Source of the DNA: Lachnospiraceae bacterium
Lineage (GTDB): Bacteria > Bacillota > Clostridia > Lachnospirales > Lachnospiraceae
DNA length: 64,000 bases
Reading direction: 5' to 3'
Assembly (NCBI GenBank): GCA_017460885.1
Contig: JAFUAB010000051.1
Span: 19,016-83,015, forward strand
Both the position numbers and the translations under genes were made by a program. Under the pieces are notes generated by a model. It made no database searches. It saw nothing but the letters and a program-made list of their open reading frames with translations, and was not told the origin of the DNA. Numbering within the stretch: position 1 is the stretch's first letter; each line of letters opens with the position of its first letter. Positions 16,055-26,078 of the stretch are shown here, in pieces.

Positions 16055-16255
16055 AAGATTGATTATATAGGATTATGTCGGAGATGTCAAACATTTTTTG
16101 AAACTGCCAAACTGCCAAATTGCCGTTTTCAGGTACTTTCCGCTGCTCTCAGCTATTATCGGCATTTCCACAGATTTATAGTAGGGCGACATCCGCTCTG
16201 ATTTTTCGCATATTAATTACTGGGTGACACCATTTCTCATCTTCCTAAAAATTAT

Positions 16256-16852
16256 TTAACTACTCTTCGAATACTTCACCTCAAACCAAATTGTGTCATC
16301 GTATCTTACGCTTTCATCAATCAGCTGAAAAAGAATGTAATAATTCCCGGCATCAATGCTCAATACCCCTGTTGGAATCGGAACATCGTCGGAAATGTAT
16401 AAATCCGCTATTATTTCCTGCTTTGCGTCAAGAAGTAAAACTCGCCATCCATCTTCATACAGATGTTTATCCTCGAATGCATCCCTATTTTCTGTGTTAC
16501 ATCCTACTTTTAGCGAAATCTGTCCGTTGTTTTTAATATCAAGACAATAAATTGCTTCGTCATTTTTCCCAATATTGACATAATGCCTCGTTCCTAATGC
16601 CACATTATCAGCTTGCGATTTCATCTTTCGCCAATCATGGGAGCTGTAAATCTTACCATTTACAACTGAATTATCTATGTTGTGAAATATTGTGCATGAA
16701 ATTAAAATAGCAAGAAAAATAAGGATAACAAAGACTATTATTCGTTTAAGCTTTTTCGGTTTAACTTTCAGATCCTCTGCTATCTCAACATTTGCCTTTA
16801 TATTTGGTACAAGCCCAAGAAGAGCTGCAATTAGTTCTAAGAATCTTATCAA
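16256..16852 (-). CDS. Single-pass membrane protein of unknown function
   Basis: The 198-residue protein has a basic cytoplasmic segment (VKPKKLKR) and one membrane helix at about 38-56. The ~140-residue C-terminal portion is predicted extracellular and beta-rich. It is the last leftward gene of the polysaccharide block, 48 bases after another membrane protein. No known domain recognised. Confidence 0.5.
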   Translation of the reverse strand: MIRFLELIAALLGLVPNIKANVEIAEDLKVKPKKLKRIIVFVILIFLAILISCTIFHNIDNSVVNGKIYSSHDWRKMKSQADNVALGTRHYVNIGKNDEAIYCLDIKNNGQISLKVGCNTENRDAFEDKHLYEDGWRVLLLDAKQEIIADLYISDDVPIPTGVLSIDAGNYYILFQLIDESVRYDDTIWFEVKYSKSS

Positions 16853-16900
16853 CTTTGATCTGCCTCATAGTACATAGTCAGAATAAAACTCATATGATTA

Positions 16901-17668
16901 TCACTTCACAAATTTAATCAATGCTTTATAGTATATATTCAGCCATACGCCAAGAACGATGATTCCCGGTAAAGTAGCTGCAATCACAGAAATCAACACA
17001 TTCATCTCACGGCCGCTTTGCGCCATGTTCTGCCCCATTAAAGCAATAAACATCATTAAAATGATGGTAATGATACTGATAGCGTTTCTCAATGTGATAT
17101 ACTTCCTGCGGTACATGGCTTCTAAGTCTTTATTAGAAATGATAGCGCCTTCAATCAGTGTTCCAGTGATTTTAACGGTTGCAGGCCTATCAACATGAAA
17201 AACTACTACTTCATTCTTTAGCCAGTATTGGAAATCAAGCCGGAGTCCGGCATCTACTGGTTCCAACTTGAAACCATTGGGGTTCTTCTCTCCTGATTTC
17301 ATTTCGGTGTTGAACTTGAACGCAATGGCAGCGACGTTTTCTGCCCTGATAGGAGCTTCATTAGCCCCAGTTATATCGTTTCTGTCTCCCTTAATCTCTA
17401 TAGTAATCGGATTAGTTTGGGATATGTCATCTTCTGTCAGTTTTGTTTCGCATAGATTGTGGAAGATAATTCTGATTCTCTTCTTCGGCTCTGATCTAGC
17501 ACTGGAATCTTCCGAACCGCTTTGTGGTGGAATTTCATAAACCTTTACCCAATAGACAATGTAGCGGCGTTTACGCTCCCATCTTTCCAGAATCTTGGCA
17601 AGAATGACACCACAAACAGCGCTAAAGATTGCCCAGAAGAGATTTGTAAGGATGGAGGTCATGCTCAT
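16901..17668 (-). CDS. Membrane protein of unknown function
   Basis: The 255-residue protein has an N-terminal membrane helix (about 6-27), a ~165-residue soluble beta-rich domain and two C-terminal helices (about 196-215 and 224-249). Its start abuts the activase stop with no gap, so it shares the activase transcript. No family recognised. Confidence 0.55.
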   Translation of the reverse strand: MSMTSILTNLFWAIFSAVCGVILAKILERWERKRRYIVYWVKVYEIPPQSGSEDSSARSEPKKRIRIIFHNLCETKLTEDDISQTNPITIEIKGDRNDITGANEAPIRAENVAAIAFKFNTEMKSGEKNPNGFKLEPVDAGLRLDFQYWLKNEVVVFHVDRPATVKITGTLIEGAIISNKDLEAMYRRKYITLRNAISIITIILMMFIALMGQNMAQSGREMNVLISVIAATLPGIIVLGVWLNIYYKALIKFVK

Positions 17669-18529
17669 TCAGATCTTCATCACCTCAACCGGCAAATCTG
17701 TAACCGCTTTAACCTCAGCCTTATATGCCTCCATAAACTCATCGCTCATGCCTTTATACTCTGGCAAAGCTATATCACTTCCAGCAGCTCTTAAGCTCTC
17801 GTATTTGGAAAGTCCCAAATTGTGTTCCTTAAGCAGTTCAATTTTCAAGACATTATTAGATCGATCTTTTAAGCTCTTTATCAGCTCTGCTACTGCTTTT
17901 CTGTTCTCCACATCATCAGTAAAGCCACCAATCACTGGAACTCGAAGAATCACAGGTTTACCAGAATTAAATACTGTGGACAAGTTATCATTATAGACAT
18001 TTATATTGCCATTAAGTATATCCCTGCAACGGTGTTCGTCCATTATCTTTACATCAATATAGAAGAAGTCGATAAATTCAACAGCTAAAGCTATAGACTC
18101 AGGAGAAGAGAACAGGCTCGTCTCTAATGCTATGTGAACCCCCTCCTCTTTCAGTCTCTCACAGACTGGAACGAGATTCTGCATTTGCAATAGTGCTTCA
18201 CCGCCTGAGAAAGTGACTCCTCCGGGAAGACGATCTATCTCAGATGCAGATGTTATAGAATAGTCCTTTGCTTCAGTTATATCGCCGCCATAGAAAGGCT
18301 TATCTTTCAGAAGCTCAGTTAACAGTTCGTCAGGTGTAAGTTTTTCACCGTATATACCTTCGATGCCGTCCTTAACATAAGGTTCTGGTGAAAGTGTTAG
18401 ATTCTCAGGATTGCAACACCAAGGACAACGTAATGGACAGCCTTTTAAGAATGCAGTTGTACGGATCCCTGAACCATCATGAAGAGAGAAACGCTGGATT
18501 TTGGTGATTAAAACACTATCATTTCCCAT
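17669..18529 (-). CDS. Glycyl-radical-enzyme activating radical SAM protein
   Basis: The 286-residue protein has the radical SAM cluster motif in the activase form (C31, C35, C38 in FLKGCPLRCPWCCNPE) and the SAM-binding GGVTFSGGEALLQ. It also has the DVKIMDEHRCRDILNGN segment typical of PFL-activase-like enzymes. There is only a short insertion after the first cluster, without the ferredoxin-like extra cluster domain of diol dehydratase activases. It should abstract a hydrogen from the glycyl residue of a partner. The only candidate in the window is the enzyme at 27641-29659, nine kilobases upstream in the same polysaccharide locus. Confidence 0.9.
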   Translation of the reverse strand: MGNDSVLITKIQRFSLHDGSGIRTTAFLKGCPLRCPWCCNPENLTLSPEPYVKDGIEGIYGEKLTPDELLTELLKDKPFYGGDITEAKDYSITSASEIDRLPGGVTFSGGEALLQMQNLVPVCERLKEEGVHIALETSLFSSPESIALAVEFIDFFYIDVKIMDEHRCRDILNGNINVYNDNLSTVFNSGKPVILRVPVIGGFTDDVENRKAVAELIKSLKDRSNNVLKIELLKEHNLGLSKYESLRAAGSDIALPEYKGMSDEFMEAYKAEVKAVTDLPVEVMKI

Positions 18530-18535
18530 AACTTA

Positions 18536-18706
18536 TCAAGATTCCGATGAAAATGGTATCTTACAACATATATCTTGTGCTTCTTCAATCACTTTATCCA
18601 TGTCATAAACCTTATAACATCCAAGAATAAGAACCTTATACCAATTATCAGTTAATTCCCTTGCTCAAACTGATCCAAAAAGACCTACGCCCACTATAAT
18701 TATCAC
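18536..18706 (-). pseudogene. glf: Remnant of UDP-galactopyranose mutase (glf)
   Basis: Immediately after the wzx stop the leftward frame reads the N-terminus of a mutase: VIIIVGVGLFGSV, stop, ARELTDNWYKVLIL, the FAD-binding GxGxxG start of Glf. It then jumps directly to the C-terminal segment YDMDKVIEEA of the same family. About 300 central codons are missing and an in-frame stop follows the Gly motif. The locus therefore once supported galactofuranose synthesis but no longer encodes the enzyme here. Confidence 0.7.
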
Positions 18707-20100
18707 TAATGCTTTCCTCTTCTTACTAATGAGATACTCATATGAAGCAAAGACATCATATCATCCTTAAACATTACCAGTGCCACAAGGAAAACAAGTG
18801 CCAAATAGCTAATAAAGCCGATGATAGATGTAAACCTGCATGAAATGAAAAAAATACAAACTGTCAAAATGACATATATCCATTCTCTCGTTTCCAGCCT
18901 ATACTCCCTCAAATCAATCTGACATCTGCACAACCAGATAAACATAGTCAAGAAAGTGGCATATGAAAACGAAACCATTGAAAAATCAAATATCCATCCG
19001 AAAATAAAGTTCGCCACCACAGCTATAATAGATGTCTCTATCATAATCCTCAAATACCTTTTCTGCAGATTTAAGGCTTTATATAGATTCATATAAATCG
19101 AATTAATAATGACCACAAAAAGCTGGGACAAGATCAGATACATCATCACTGTCTCCGATGGGATATATTTGGTAAGAAAAACATCTACCACAAGCCTTAA
19201 TGGAAATGAACAGGAAACGATAATCGCACCGATAATGATTATTTTCTTCCTTATATCCTTTACCTGCTTATTATTATGATGCTCACAAAAATAATTGTAA
19301 AGCGTAACGGAAAACGCTCCAAACACGGCATTTACCAGCTTCAACATAGATACGGCAAAAGAATAATATGCAAACTCATTCTCAGAACATCGGAATTTCA
19401 CGAACCATCTGTCTATACTTGTAATCCATATGGACATAAAGTTCCCAAACATAATGATCATGCCAAGACCAATATATTCTTTAAGCATTCTAACAATATC
19501 TACCAGCTTTATCGTGGTTTTTACAAACAAGTCTCGGATATCATAAGCAAAGAGCAACCATACAATGACGCTAATAACAAAGTAGCCAATAGCATAGACT
19601 CTGGCATCATCGTTTCGCAAAGCCAAAATAAGAAGTATATTGAAAACGAAAACGGTTATAGATTGTGCATTCAATATCCTCCTATATTGCTTAAACTCCC
19701 CAGTCGCTTGAAACAAGATACGAAAAAACATTTGCAGATTAGTTGGCATTACGCATAGAACGGCGATGAATAGATATATATCATGAATGAAGGGGGATAC
19801 GATAACCCCTATTGCGGTTATCAGGAACTGAAATACAAAAAGTGTCTTCTGAATAGAGGATAATTCTTTTCTTGACAATTCTTCTAGGTTCTTTCCCCCA
19901 TATCGAATGTATACTCCGTCAATAAACCCAAAATGTAAAATACCAACATAGCTTGTATAGAGTAGAAATGTTTTGTAATTTGCATATGTTGGAATGGATA
20001 GAAATTTTGGAATTATAAAGCCGTTAAAGACAGAAATAATTAGATTTATAGCATTAGCTAAAAGAACCTGAGCAATGCCCTTTCTTAATTTACTTCGCAT
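18706..20100 (-). CDS. wzx: Wzx-type polysaccharide flippase
   Basis: The 464-residue protein is a multi-spanning membrane protein with about twelve to fourteen helices. Its N-terminus (a short basic segment, then ANAINLIISVFNGFIIPKFL) matches MOP-superfamily polysaccharide transporters. It translocates undecaprenol-linked repeat units to the outer face. It lies directly downstream of the Wzy-like gene and upstream of the glf remnant. Confidence 0.85.
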   Translation of the reverse strand: MRSKLRKGIAQVLLANAINLIISVFNGFIIPKFLSIPTYANYKTFLLYTSYVGILHFGFIDGVYIRYGGKNLEELSRKELSSIQKTLFVFQFLITAIGVIVSPFIHDIYLFIAVLCVMPTNLQMFFRILFQATGEFKQYRRILNAQSITVFVFNILLILALRNDDARVYAIGYFVISVIVWLLFAYDIRDLFVKTTIKLVDIVRMLKEYIGLGMIIMFGNFMSIWITSIDRWFVKFRCSENEFAYYSFAVSMLKLVNAVFGAFSVTLYNYFCEHHNNKQVKDIRKKIIIIGAIIVSCSFPLRLVVDVFLTKYIPSETVMMYLILSQLFVVIINSIYMNLYKALNLQKRYLRIMIETSIIAVVANFIFGWIFDFSMVSFSYATFLTMFIWLCRCQIDLREYRLETREWIYVILTVCIFFISCRFTSIIGFISYLALVFLVALVMFKDDMMSLLHMSISLVRRGKH

Positions 20101-20152
20101 ACATTTTATCTTTTTCTCTGAGGTTTTATACTGACTTTATTCGTGTTTGAAT

Positions 20153-21460
20153 TCACATTATATCTGTCATTATTGTGCCATTTACTTCTGTATTGCAATC
20201 AAAAGAATCATTCTCTTCGAAATGTACAGAGATTAGACAAAAGGAAAGCGCCAACAGAAAATTTGGTGTAAACCATGAAAACATTTCATAAAAAAAACCC
20301 GAAATAAAAAGGCTCAAAATACTTAACCCACACATCTTATGCAGCCTACTGCGACTGTGTATGCTCTTAATAGAAATGTATATAAAATAGAAAAGAAACA
20401 ACAATCCGCCGATACCATAATCCAATAGTGCGGTAAGATATGAATTATCAACCGCTGTTGTCCATCCTCGTATTGAGTGTCTTTGAAGCAAATTATACGC
20501 ATACAAATATCCCTTGCCGAAAATCTTGCTTAATACACCCCATCCGGCGAAATCCTGTAGCCCATTTCTTATCATTGTTATTCTATTATAATTCCCCGCA
20601 TCATCAGCATCTAATACAAGCATCCAACGATTTAATAACACTCTACCCGCACTCAATATATAGTCTCTTTGGATAATAAATATAACAATCATAAAAATTG
20701 CAAAAACTAATCCATAGAATATATTACCAATTTCAATAGTGCCTTTCTTTTTTGATAGCCTTTGTACGAGGTAAATAACATTTACAATAGCAAAAGAAAT
20801 CCAGGAACTTCGGGACTTCGTCCCCATAAGGCATATTATCAGAGCAATCTGAGATATCGTATTTATCCATTTACCCTTCATTGGATAGTACAAAAGTATA
20901 CACCAAATATAAGTACAAAACACTGCACAAATAATTGGATGGAAAAAAATTGTCCTTGCCCTGTTATTTTCTGTTCCTAATAAATTAGAAAATTGTATTC
21001 GGTTCTCAACATCAATAAATCTCATAAAAATACTAGAACGGGTAATTGTCTCATAAACTCCGAGGACCGCATTTACAATTCCTATATTCCGAAGAGTAAT
21101 TATTATATCTTCTGCATTTGTAAGGCAAACTGCAAAATATAGAAGAAACAGAACGCCTACCTCATAATACAATATCTTTTTGGTTCCATCGTAAAGACTC
21201 CCTGTTATAAGCGCAGATACAAATATTCTGTATATCATAAAGAAAAAATATACGTATATCACTCTTCTAACAGATACACCATTCAGTCTTCCATCCTCAG
21301 TTTGTCTGGAATACAGTACAAATGCAAATATAAATTCAACCGGGAAAATTATATAGCCCATACGTGATTCGATATTATACTTGCAGAAAATAACGAGAAG
21401 TATGAGCATAGAAATCATAAAGATTGGTATATTGATAGATATTTTATATTTCCTTTCCAA
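20153..21460 (-). CDS. wzy: Wzy/O-antigen ligase-like polysaccharide polymerase
   Basis: The 435-residue protein has about eleven predicted membrane helices and the large outer loop with an RG-W pattern typical of Wzy/WaaL-type proteins (segment RHSIRGWTTAVDNSYLTALLDYGIGG). It polymerises repeat units flipped by Wzx. Codon usage is AT-rich, as in neighbouring polysaccharide genes, and lower in GC than the flanking core genome, consistent with horizontal exchange. Confidence 0.8.
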   Translation of the reverse strand: MERKYKISINIPIFMISMLILLVIFCKYNIESRMGYIIFPVEFIFAFVLYSRQTEDGRLNGVSVRRVIYVYFFFMIYRIFVSALITGSLYDGTKKILYYEVGVLFLLYFAVCLTNAEDIIITLRNIGIVNAVLGVYETITRSSIFMRFIDVENRIQFSNLLGTENNRARTIFFHPIICAVFCTYIWCILLYYPMKGKWINTISQIALIICLMGTKSRSSWISFAIVNVIYLVQRLSKKKGTIEIGNIFYGLVFAIFMIVIFIIQRDYILSAGRVLLNRWMLVLDADDAGNYNRITMIRNGLQDFAGWGVLSKIFGKGYLYAYNLLQRHSIRGWTTAVDNSYLTALLDYGIGGLLFLFYFIYISIKSIHSRSRLHKMCGLSILSLFISGFFYEMFSWFTPNFLLALSFCLISVHFEENDSFDCNTEVNGTIMTDIM

Positions 21461-21604
21461 TTATCCTCCTAATATTTTTCCTAAGATGACACCAAAAAAC
21501 ATTATATTTATGTGCCAATATCTCTACGACATTTCATAAAGAATACAATTGTAGTTATATAGGTAAATTGGCAGCTCAACAATACTGACTTAGGTTCATA
21601 AATG

Positions 21605-22720
21605 CTATTCATCAGATAATAGATGCCTGCCCAAGTATTCCAAGTACACATCTGTACCTTCGATTCCACGCCTATAGCTCTGTTCCTTCTTCTGGCAGAA
21701 TTCCTCAAAACCCATCCGTCCATTATATGTCGATCCGCTATCAAGATGCACGACTTTCAGTTGCGGAAAATATATCGTTTTCCAATTGTTAAGATAACAG
21801 TCCAGACAAAGAATCTGCTCCTCAAAATACATGAATGTCAGAGGATTGAAAAGCACATCTCTCTCTGCAATATAACGCCTATCGAAGATAATACAGGGCC
21901 CTTGCAAACACACGTTCTTGAGCTGTTTTTTGTACAGTCCAAGCTTATTGATATCAACCGTATCTAAGAGCTGTACATTTTCATTCTCTATTGGTGATGA
22001 TGCTGTAGAGTGGAAGCTGTCAGAGGATGCTCCGAGCTTTATGGGGCCCTTGCTTTTATGATGCACGGAACTCACCGTTTGTTCCAGCGTTCTCTTTATT
22101 CTAAATAACGCCCGCATCCACCATGTGAAGCGATATCGTTCCCTCACATATTTCTTGAAAGCAAACATATCCCGGTCATGAAGATGCTTTGCGCTTGCCT
22201 CCCATTCCCTCTTCATCGTGTAAACCTGTTCTACAGATGGATATCCATCTACTGTCATGCGGGGATTCTGGTGAAAGCATCTGTCTGGAATCAAAATATC
22301 CGGACCCGCTACGTGAAAGGGGTATTCCTCATATAAATCAAATAATTTCCTGACAAAGCCGTGCTGAATAAATAACACGTCCGAATTGACCGCTATAATG
22401 AAATCAGCATCTATATTTTCCTTTGCATAACTGAATGCAATGTTATTCCCGGCAGCGAAGCCGGAATTTTCTTTATTCAGTATTACCTTTACTCTGTTAT
22501 TACTTTCATACTCCTTAAATAATTGCTCCCCGCATCCGTTCGGAGATGCATTATCCAGGATGATAACGTATGGTTCATCAGCCTGTGGTGCATCCGACTT
22601 GTTGACAGCGGCATTCTCAAGCTTAAATATTGATTTCACACATTTTTTTGTAAGCTCTATTTCGTTGTAATTTAAGATGATAAAACATACAGAACACCTC
22701 TGTTTTTCCCGATTTTCCAT
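21605..22720 (-). CDS. GT2-family glycosyltransferase
   Basis: The 371-residue protein has the GT-A fold signatures of rhamnosyl/galactofuranosyl-type GT2 enzymes: FIILNYNEIELT, VIILDNASPNG, NSGFAAGNN and NSDVLF (the DxD-like site). It adds a sugar to the lipid-linked repeat unit at the cytoplasmic membrane. It is paralogous to the frameshifted gene next to it (shared PF-V-x-G/D-IPDR-HQNP block), which indicates tandem duplication and divergence. Confidence 0.88.
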   Translation of the reverse strand: MENREKQRCSVCFIILNYNEIELTKKCVKSIFKLENAAVNKSDAPQADEPYVIILDNASPNGCGEQLFKEYESNNRVKVILNKENSGFAAGNNIAFSYAKENIDADFIIAVNSDVLFIQHGFVRKLFDLYEEYPFHVAGPDILIPDRCFHQNPRMTVDGYPSVEQVYTMKREWEASAKHLHDRDMFAFKKYVRERYRFTWWMRALFRIKRTLEQTVSSVHHKSKGPIKLGASSDSFHSTASSPIENENVQLLDTVDINKLGLYKKQLKNVCLQGPCIIFDRRYIAERDVLFNPLTFMYFEEQILCLDCYLNNWKTIYFPQLKVVHLDSGSTYNGRMGFEEFCQKKEQSYRRGIEGTDVYLEYLGRHLLSDE

Positions 22721-22901
22721 CAGAGATACCCTCCCTACAAAACGGGCATCTCACAAGTCAATGGATCTCCAGGTGTTTTACCTCTGTGTTAGCTGATTTA
22801 ACAGTTTGAATGGTATAAACTGTATTTACAGTATAAACAGTATTAACGCATATGCATATATGTCGGCAGCTTACATGCCGGTTGAAGCATTGGCCACTCA
22901 G

Positions 22902-23901
22902 CTAATAACCAAGCGATCTCAAATAATCAATATAAGTGTCCACTGCCTTTATCCTCTGCAAGTATTTACCGGCTCGGCATTTCCTATATTCGCTGAAGGA
23001 TTGCTGACCGAAATCTGCGCTGCCTTCCTGCGTATGCCAGACTTGGACATCTGGATAATACGCCATACGATAGTTATTTAAGGTGCATCGCAGCTTCAAG
23101 AAAAACTCTTCCTCATACATAAAAGTATGCGGCTCGAACAGGACGTCGTTATCCGTTATGAAGTCCTTGTCAAAAATAAGACACGCGCCAAAAAGAATGC
23201 ATTCGTCACTACATTCAGACCAGCACCCACCATCCGGCGTCATATTCCTTCCTGTATAACCGACAGCATGATCCCTGAGCGGTATCAATGATGTTATGGT
23301 TCGTTTCAGCCTCAGCAAAATGCCCGTTACTTTATTTCGATATTTTTCTTTCAAGTAACCTTTGAGCGCAAAAAAAGAGAAGTTCTTCTCCAACTTCTCG
23401 ACAGTTCTTTGATATTTCTCCTTTCTTGCACTCATTTCGTTTATGCTGAGGAACGATACTGAATGTTGGATAGGGTTCTGATGCAGATACCTGTCAGGCA
23501 CATACACATCCACCCCCCCCCACATTGAACGGCGATCGTTTGTACAGATTGCTTATTTCTTCGATGAATCCAGCATTCGGAAACAACACATCGTTATTAG
23601 CGGCCACTATAAATTCCGAATCATAATTATCCTTTACGTATCTATATCCGACATTATTCCCTTTCGAGAAACCGCCATTCTCATTGCATATTATCACATG
23701 GATTATTTCGGATTCATATTTATTCCTTAACTTCTCTCCACTGCCATTTGAACTTGCATTGTCAACAACCACTATTCTGCAATCGTCCACGCCTTTTAAC
23801 TCAAGAATCGACTCAACTGCCCTTGAAGTCAATGCTTCGTTCATGTAGTGCAACAAGATAAATGCCATTCTTATATGGACTTTTTCATTATTATAAGCCA
23901 T
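22902..23901 (-). pseudogene. GT2 glycosyltransferase, out of frame at a G9 tract (phase-variable candidate)
   Basis: The N-terminal part (residues 1-128: FILLHYMNEAL, VVVDNASSNG, NGGFSKGNN, NNDVLF) and the C-terminal part (from VYVPDRYLHQNP to the end) are both intact but in different frames. They meet at nine G on the coding strand (23513-23521). Eight G would give one 332-residue protein that aligns without gaps to the paralog at 21605-22720 (PFNVGGVDVYVPDR against PFHVAGPDILIPDR). As read, translation stops five codons past the tract (CVCA, stop). Slipped-strand phase variation or a homopolymer sequencing error are the two explanations. The start overlaps the preceding GT4 stop as TAATG. 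Confidence 0.8.
23513..23521 (-). repeat. Poly-G contingency tract in a glycosyltransferase
   Basis: Nine consecutive C on the plus strand (G on the coding strand) sit exactly at the frame break of the GT2 gene. Confidence 0.8.
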
Positions 23902-24938
23902 TATCTAAAACTCTCTATCAGTTCGTACCACTGTCTTGCAGATTTCTCCCAACTGTATTTGTCAAGGATCTTCTGCGGATCTGCCACAGGTTCCTTCAAT
24001 ATCTCATCCAAATCATAGTCATATTTGTACGGGTCAATGTAATGCGCTGCATCTTCATACACCTCCGGCAAAGACGATGTATTTGAAATGATAATTGGCG
24101 CTCCGTAATATAGGGCTTCCATCGGAGGGATTCCGAAGCCTTCCATCAACGAAGGAAAGAGAAAGGCTTTGCAGTGCATATATAGTGCCGCCATTTGCTC
24201 ATCCGTAATGAAGCCTGTATATATAATATTATTATTTTTTCCACTATAGAATGAAAACTTCTCTGTTTTTCGCAACGCTCCTGCTATCACAAACAATGCT
24301 GTGCGATTACTGTCAGCAATCCTAAAAATCCAGTCTATATTCTTGTTTCTTACAAGACGCCCTAGGAAGAAATAATATTCTCTATCTCTTAGTTTATACT
24401 CATCTATTATTTTTTCATCAGGGATGATACTTATAATATGTTGCCAGCTATTAGGAATTACTGTGATTTTTTTCTCATTAACATGTAATTTGTCAATCAT
24501 TGTACTTTTACTATATTCAGAAACAGTAACCAGTGATTTTGATAACAATATAGCTTCATATGTTTTAAATTTCAATTTAAAAGTATTATACTTATTTAAT
24601 CCCATTACACCATAGAATGGAAATAAATCATGCCATGTAACGATTGAATTATTCTTTCCTACCGCCATACCATTTAACAAATTGATATATAAATAATCAC
24701 GCCTACACAGCTTAAATAATTCAATATATCTATTTATTCCATTTTTACTGGAATATTCCATCATTGAGATGTTCCTCAAATTCAAATTCCAGTGTCCAAT
24801 TAAATCCTTGTCAACTATCAAGTAATACTCTTCAGATTTAATTATAGAATCTAATCCCACCACAATCTCTCTTGCATATCTCGCTCCACCAGAAAAATTA
24901 CGGTCAAAATTTCGCCCATCGATCAACACTTTTTTCAT
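23901..24938 (-). CDS. GT4-family glycosyltransferase
   Basis: The 345-residue protein has the GT-B pattern of GT4 enzymes: an N-terminal GGARYARE segment, FFLGRLVRNKNIDWI for the donor half, and the GFGIPPMEALYYGAPIIISNTSSLPEV block with the E-x7-E motif. It transfers a sugar with retention, probably in repeat-unit assembly. It is followed directly by the frameshifted GT2 gene (TAATG overlap). Confidence 0.9.
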   Translation of the reverse strand: MKKVLIDGRNFDRNFSGGARYAREIVVGLDSIIKSEEYYLIVDKDLIGHWNLNLRNISMMEYSSKNGINRYIELFKLCRRDYLYINLLNGMAVGKNNSIVTWHDLFPFYGVMGLNKYNTFKLKFKTYEAILLSKSLVTVSEYSKSTMIDKLHVNEKKITVIPNSWQHIISIIPDEKIIDEYKLRDREYYFFLGRLVRNKNIDWIFRIADSNRTALFVIAGALRKTEKFSFYSGKNNNIIYTGFITDEQMAALYMHCKAFLFPSLMEGFGIPPMEALYYGAPIIISNTSSLPEVYEDAAHYIDPYKYDYDLDEILKEPVADPQKILDKYSWEKSARQWYELIESFR

Positions 24939-24987
24939 TCCTGTTTTCCCTTCAAAACATAGAAATATATTAGCATCCTCTTAAACA

Positions 24988-26004
24988 TCACTCCAATACC
25001 CCCCCATACGCTCTCCATCCTAAGTTCTGGAGCAGACTTGTATCCAAATCCATAAATAACGTTTGTGGAAATCCGTTGCTCTTTTCATCCTGTATATCAT
25101 AAACCACTTTCACTCCTGCATCTTTTGCAACTTCCTCAGCCATCTGCTTTATTGAGCAATAAGTAGCTTCATTTGCAGCATTGTACGCTGCCCCCGATAC
25201 TCCTTTTAACAGGACAGTCAATATAGCTGTAACTGCATCCGTGGTATAGAGATAGCTTCTTTCCGTTTCTCCTTTGGTCTTTAAAACAATATCCTTCCTC
25301 TCATTCATGCAGCGCAGGAAGTATGCAAAGATTCTGTTATCGGTATAGTTCACTCCCGGCCCAAATGTCTGTGTCAGACGTATTATTTTCGTTGAAACAC
25401 CATACTCCTTTGCAAAAGCCACGCACATCGATTCACACATAACCTTGCTGATCGGATAACTATTTCTGACATCAAGTGGTGTAAGATCTCCAATTTCATC
25501 CTCCGTCACCTTATGCCCCTTCTCAGGGTAACCATAAACTTCCATGGATGACAGGTATATAAATCCATCCACTTTATGTTCCTTTGCAATCTCAAGCACA
25601 TTCCTTGTACCGATCAGGGCAGTGTCAATTGTTTCTACTGGATTCGTCACGAATCCTTTGCTACTTGTGTTTGATGCACCGTGGATAATGAAATCGATCT
25701 GATGGCTGTCCAATTTCCTGGGAACTAATCCTTCAACACTATTCTCTATGAACACAATATGTCTGCCATCCATGTCAATGACATTTTCAAACCGATTCTC
25801 TGCTTTTTTACGATCCCTCACCAGCAGAATAAGGTTAATGTTTAAGTCCTTCTCTATGTTGGCTTTTACGAGCGAATTTACAAGCGTATAACCTATCAGC
25901 CCTGTGGCTCCTGTAATAAATATAATCTTATTATTCAGTTTCTCCCAAGGTATGAAATCAGCGTTTACAACCGTTTCGATATCCTGCTTAAAAATATCAC
26001 TCAT
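24988..26004 (-). CDS. NAD-dependent epimerase/dehydratase (extended SDR)
   Basis: The 338-residue protein has the Rossmann motif TGATGLIGYTLV near the N-terminus, a catalytic YPISK (YxxxK) and a Ser-Ser-Met-Glu block (YLSSMEVYG), as in sugar-nucleotide epimerases and dehydratases. It follows the cytidylyltransferase gene, so its substrate might be a CDP- or NDP-linked polyol or sugar; this is inference. A G7 tract lies in the last codons (24999-25005) and could alter only the extreme C-terminus. Confidence 0.85.
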   Translation of the reverse strand: MSDIFKQDIETVVNADFIPWEKLNNKIIFITGATGLIGYTLVNSLVKANIEKDLNINLILLVRDRKKAENRFENVIDMDGRHIVFIENSVEGLVPRKLDSHQIDFIIHGASNTSSKGFVTNPVETIDTALIGTRNVLEIAKEHKVDGFIYLSSMEVYGYPEKGHKVTEDEIGDLTPLDVRNSYPISKVMCESMCVAFAKEYGVSTKIIRLTQTFGPGVNYTDNRIFAYFLRCMNERKDIVLKTKGETERSYLYTTDAVTAILTVLLKGVSGAAYNAANEATYCSIKQMAEEVAKDAGVKVVYDIQDEKSNGFPQTLFMDLDTSLLQNLGWRAYGGVLE

Positions 26005-26078
26005 AACTTGTTTTGTTCCTTAACATCCTTTCGTGCTCTGTGTTTACGGTCGTGCTCAGTGACTCCCGCCATGCTCTG

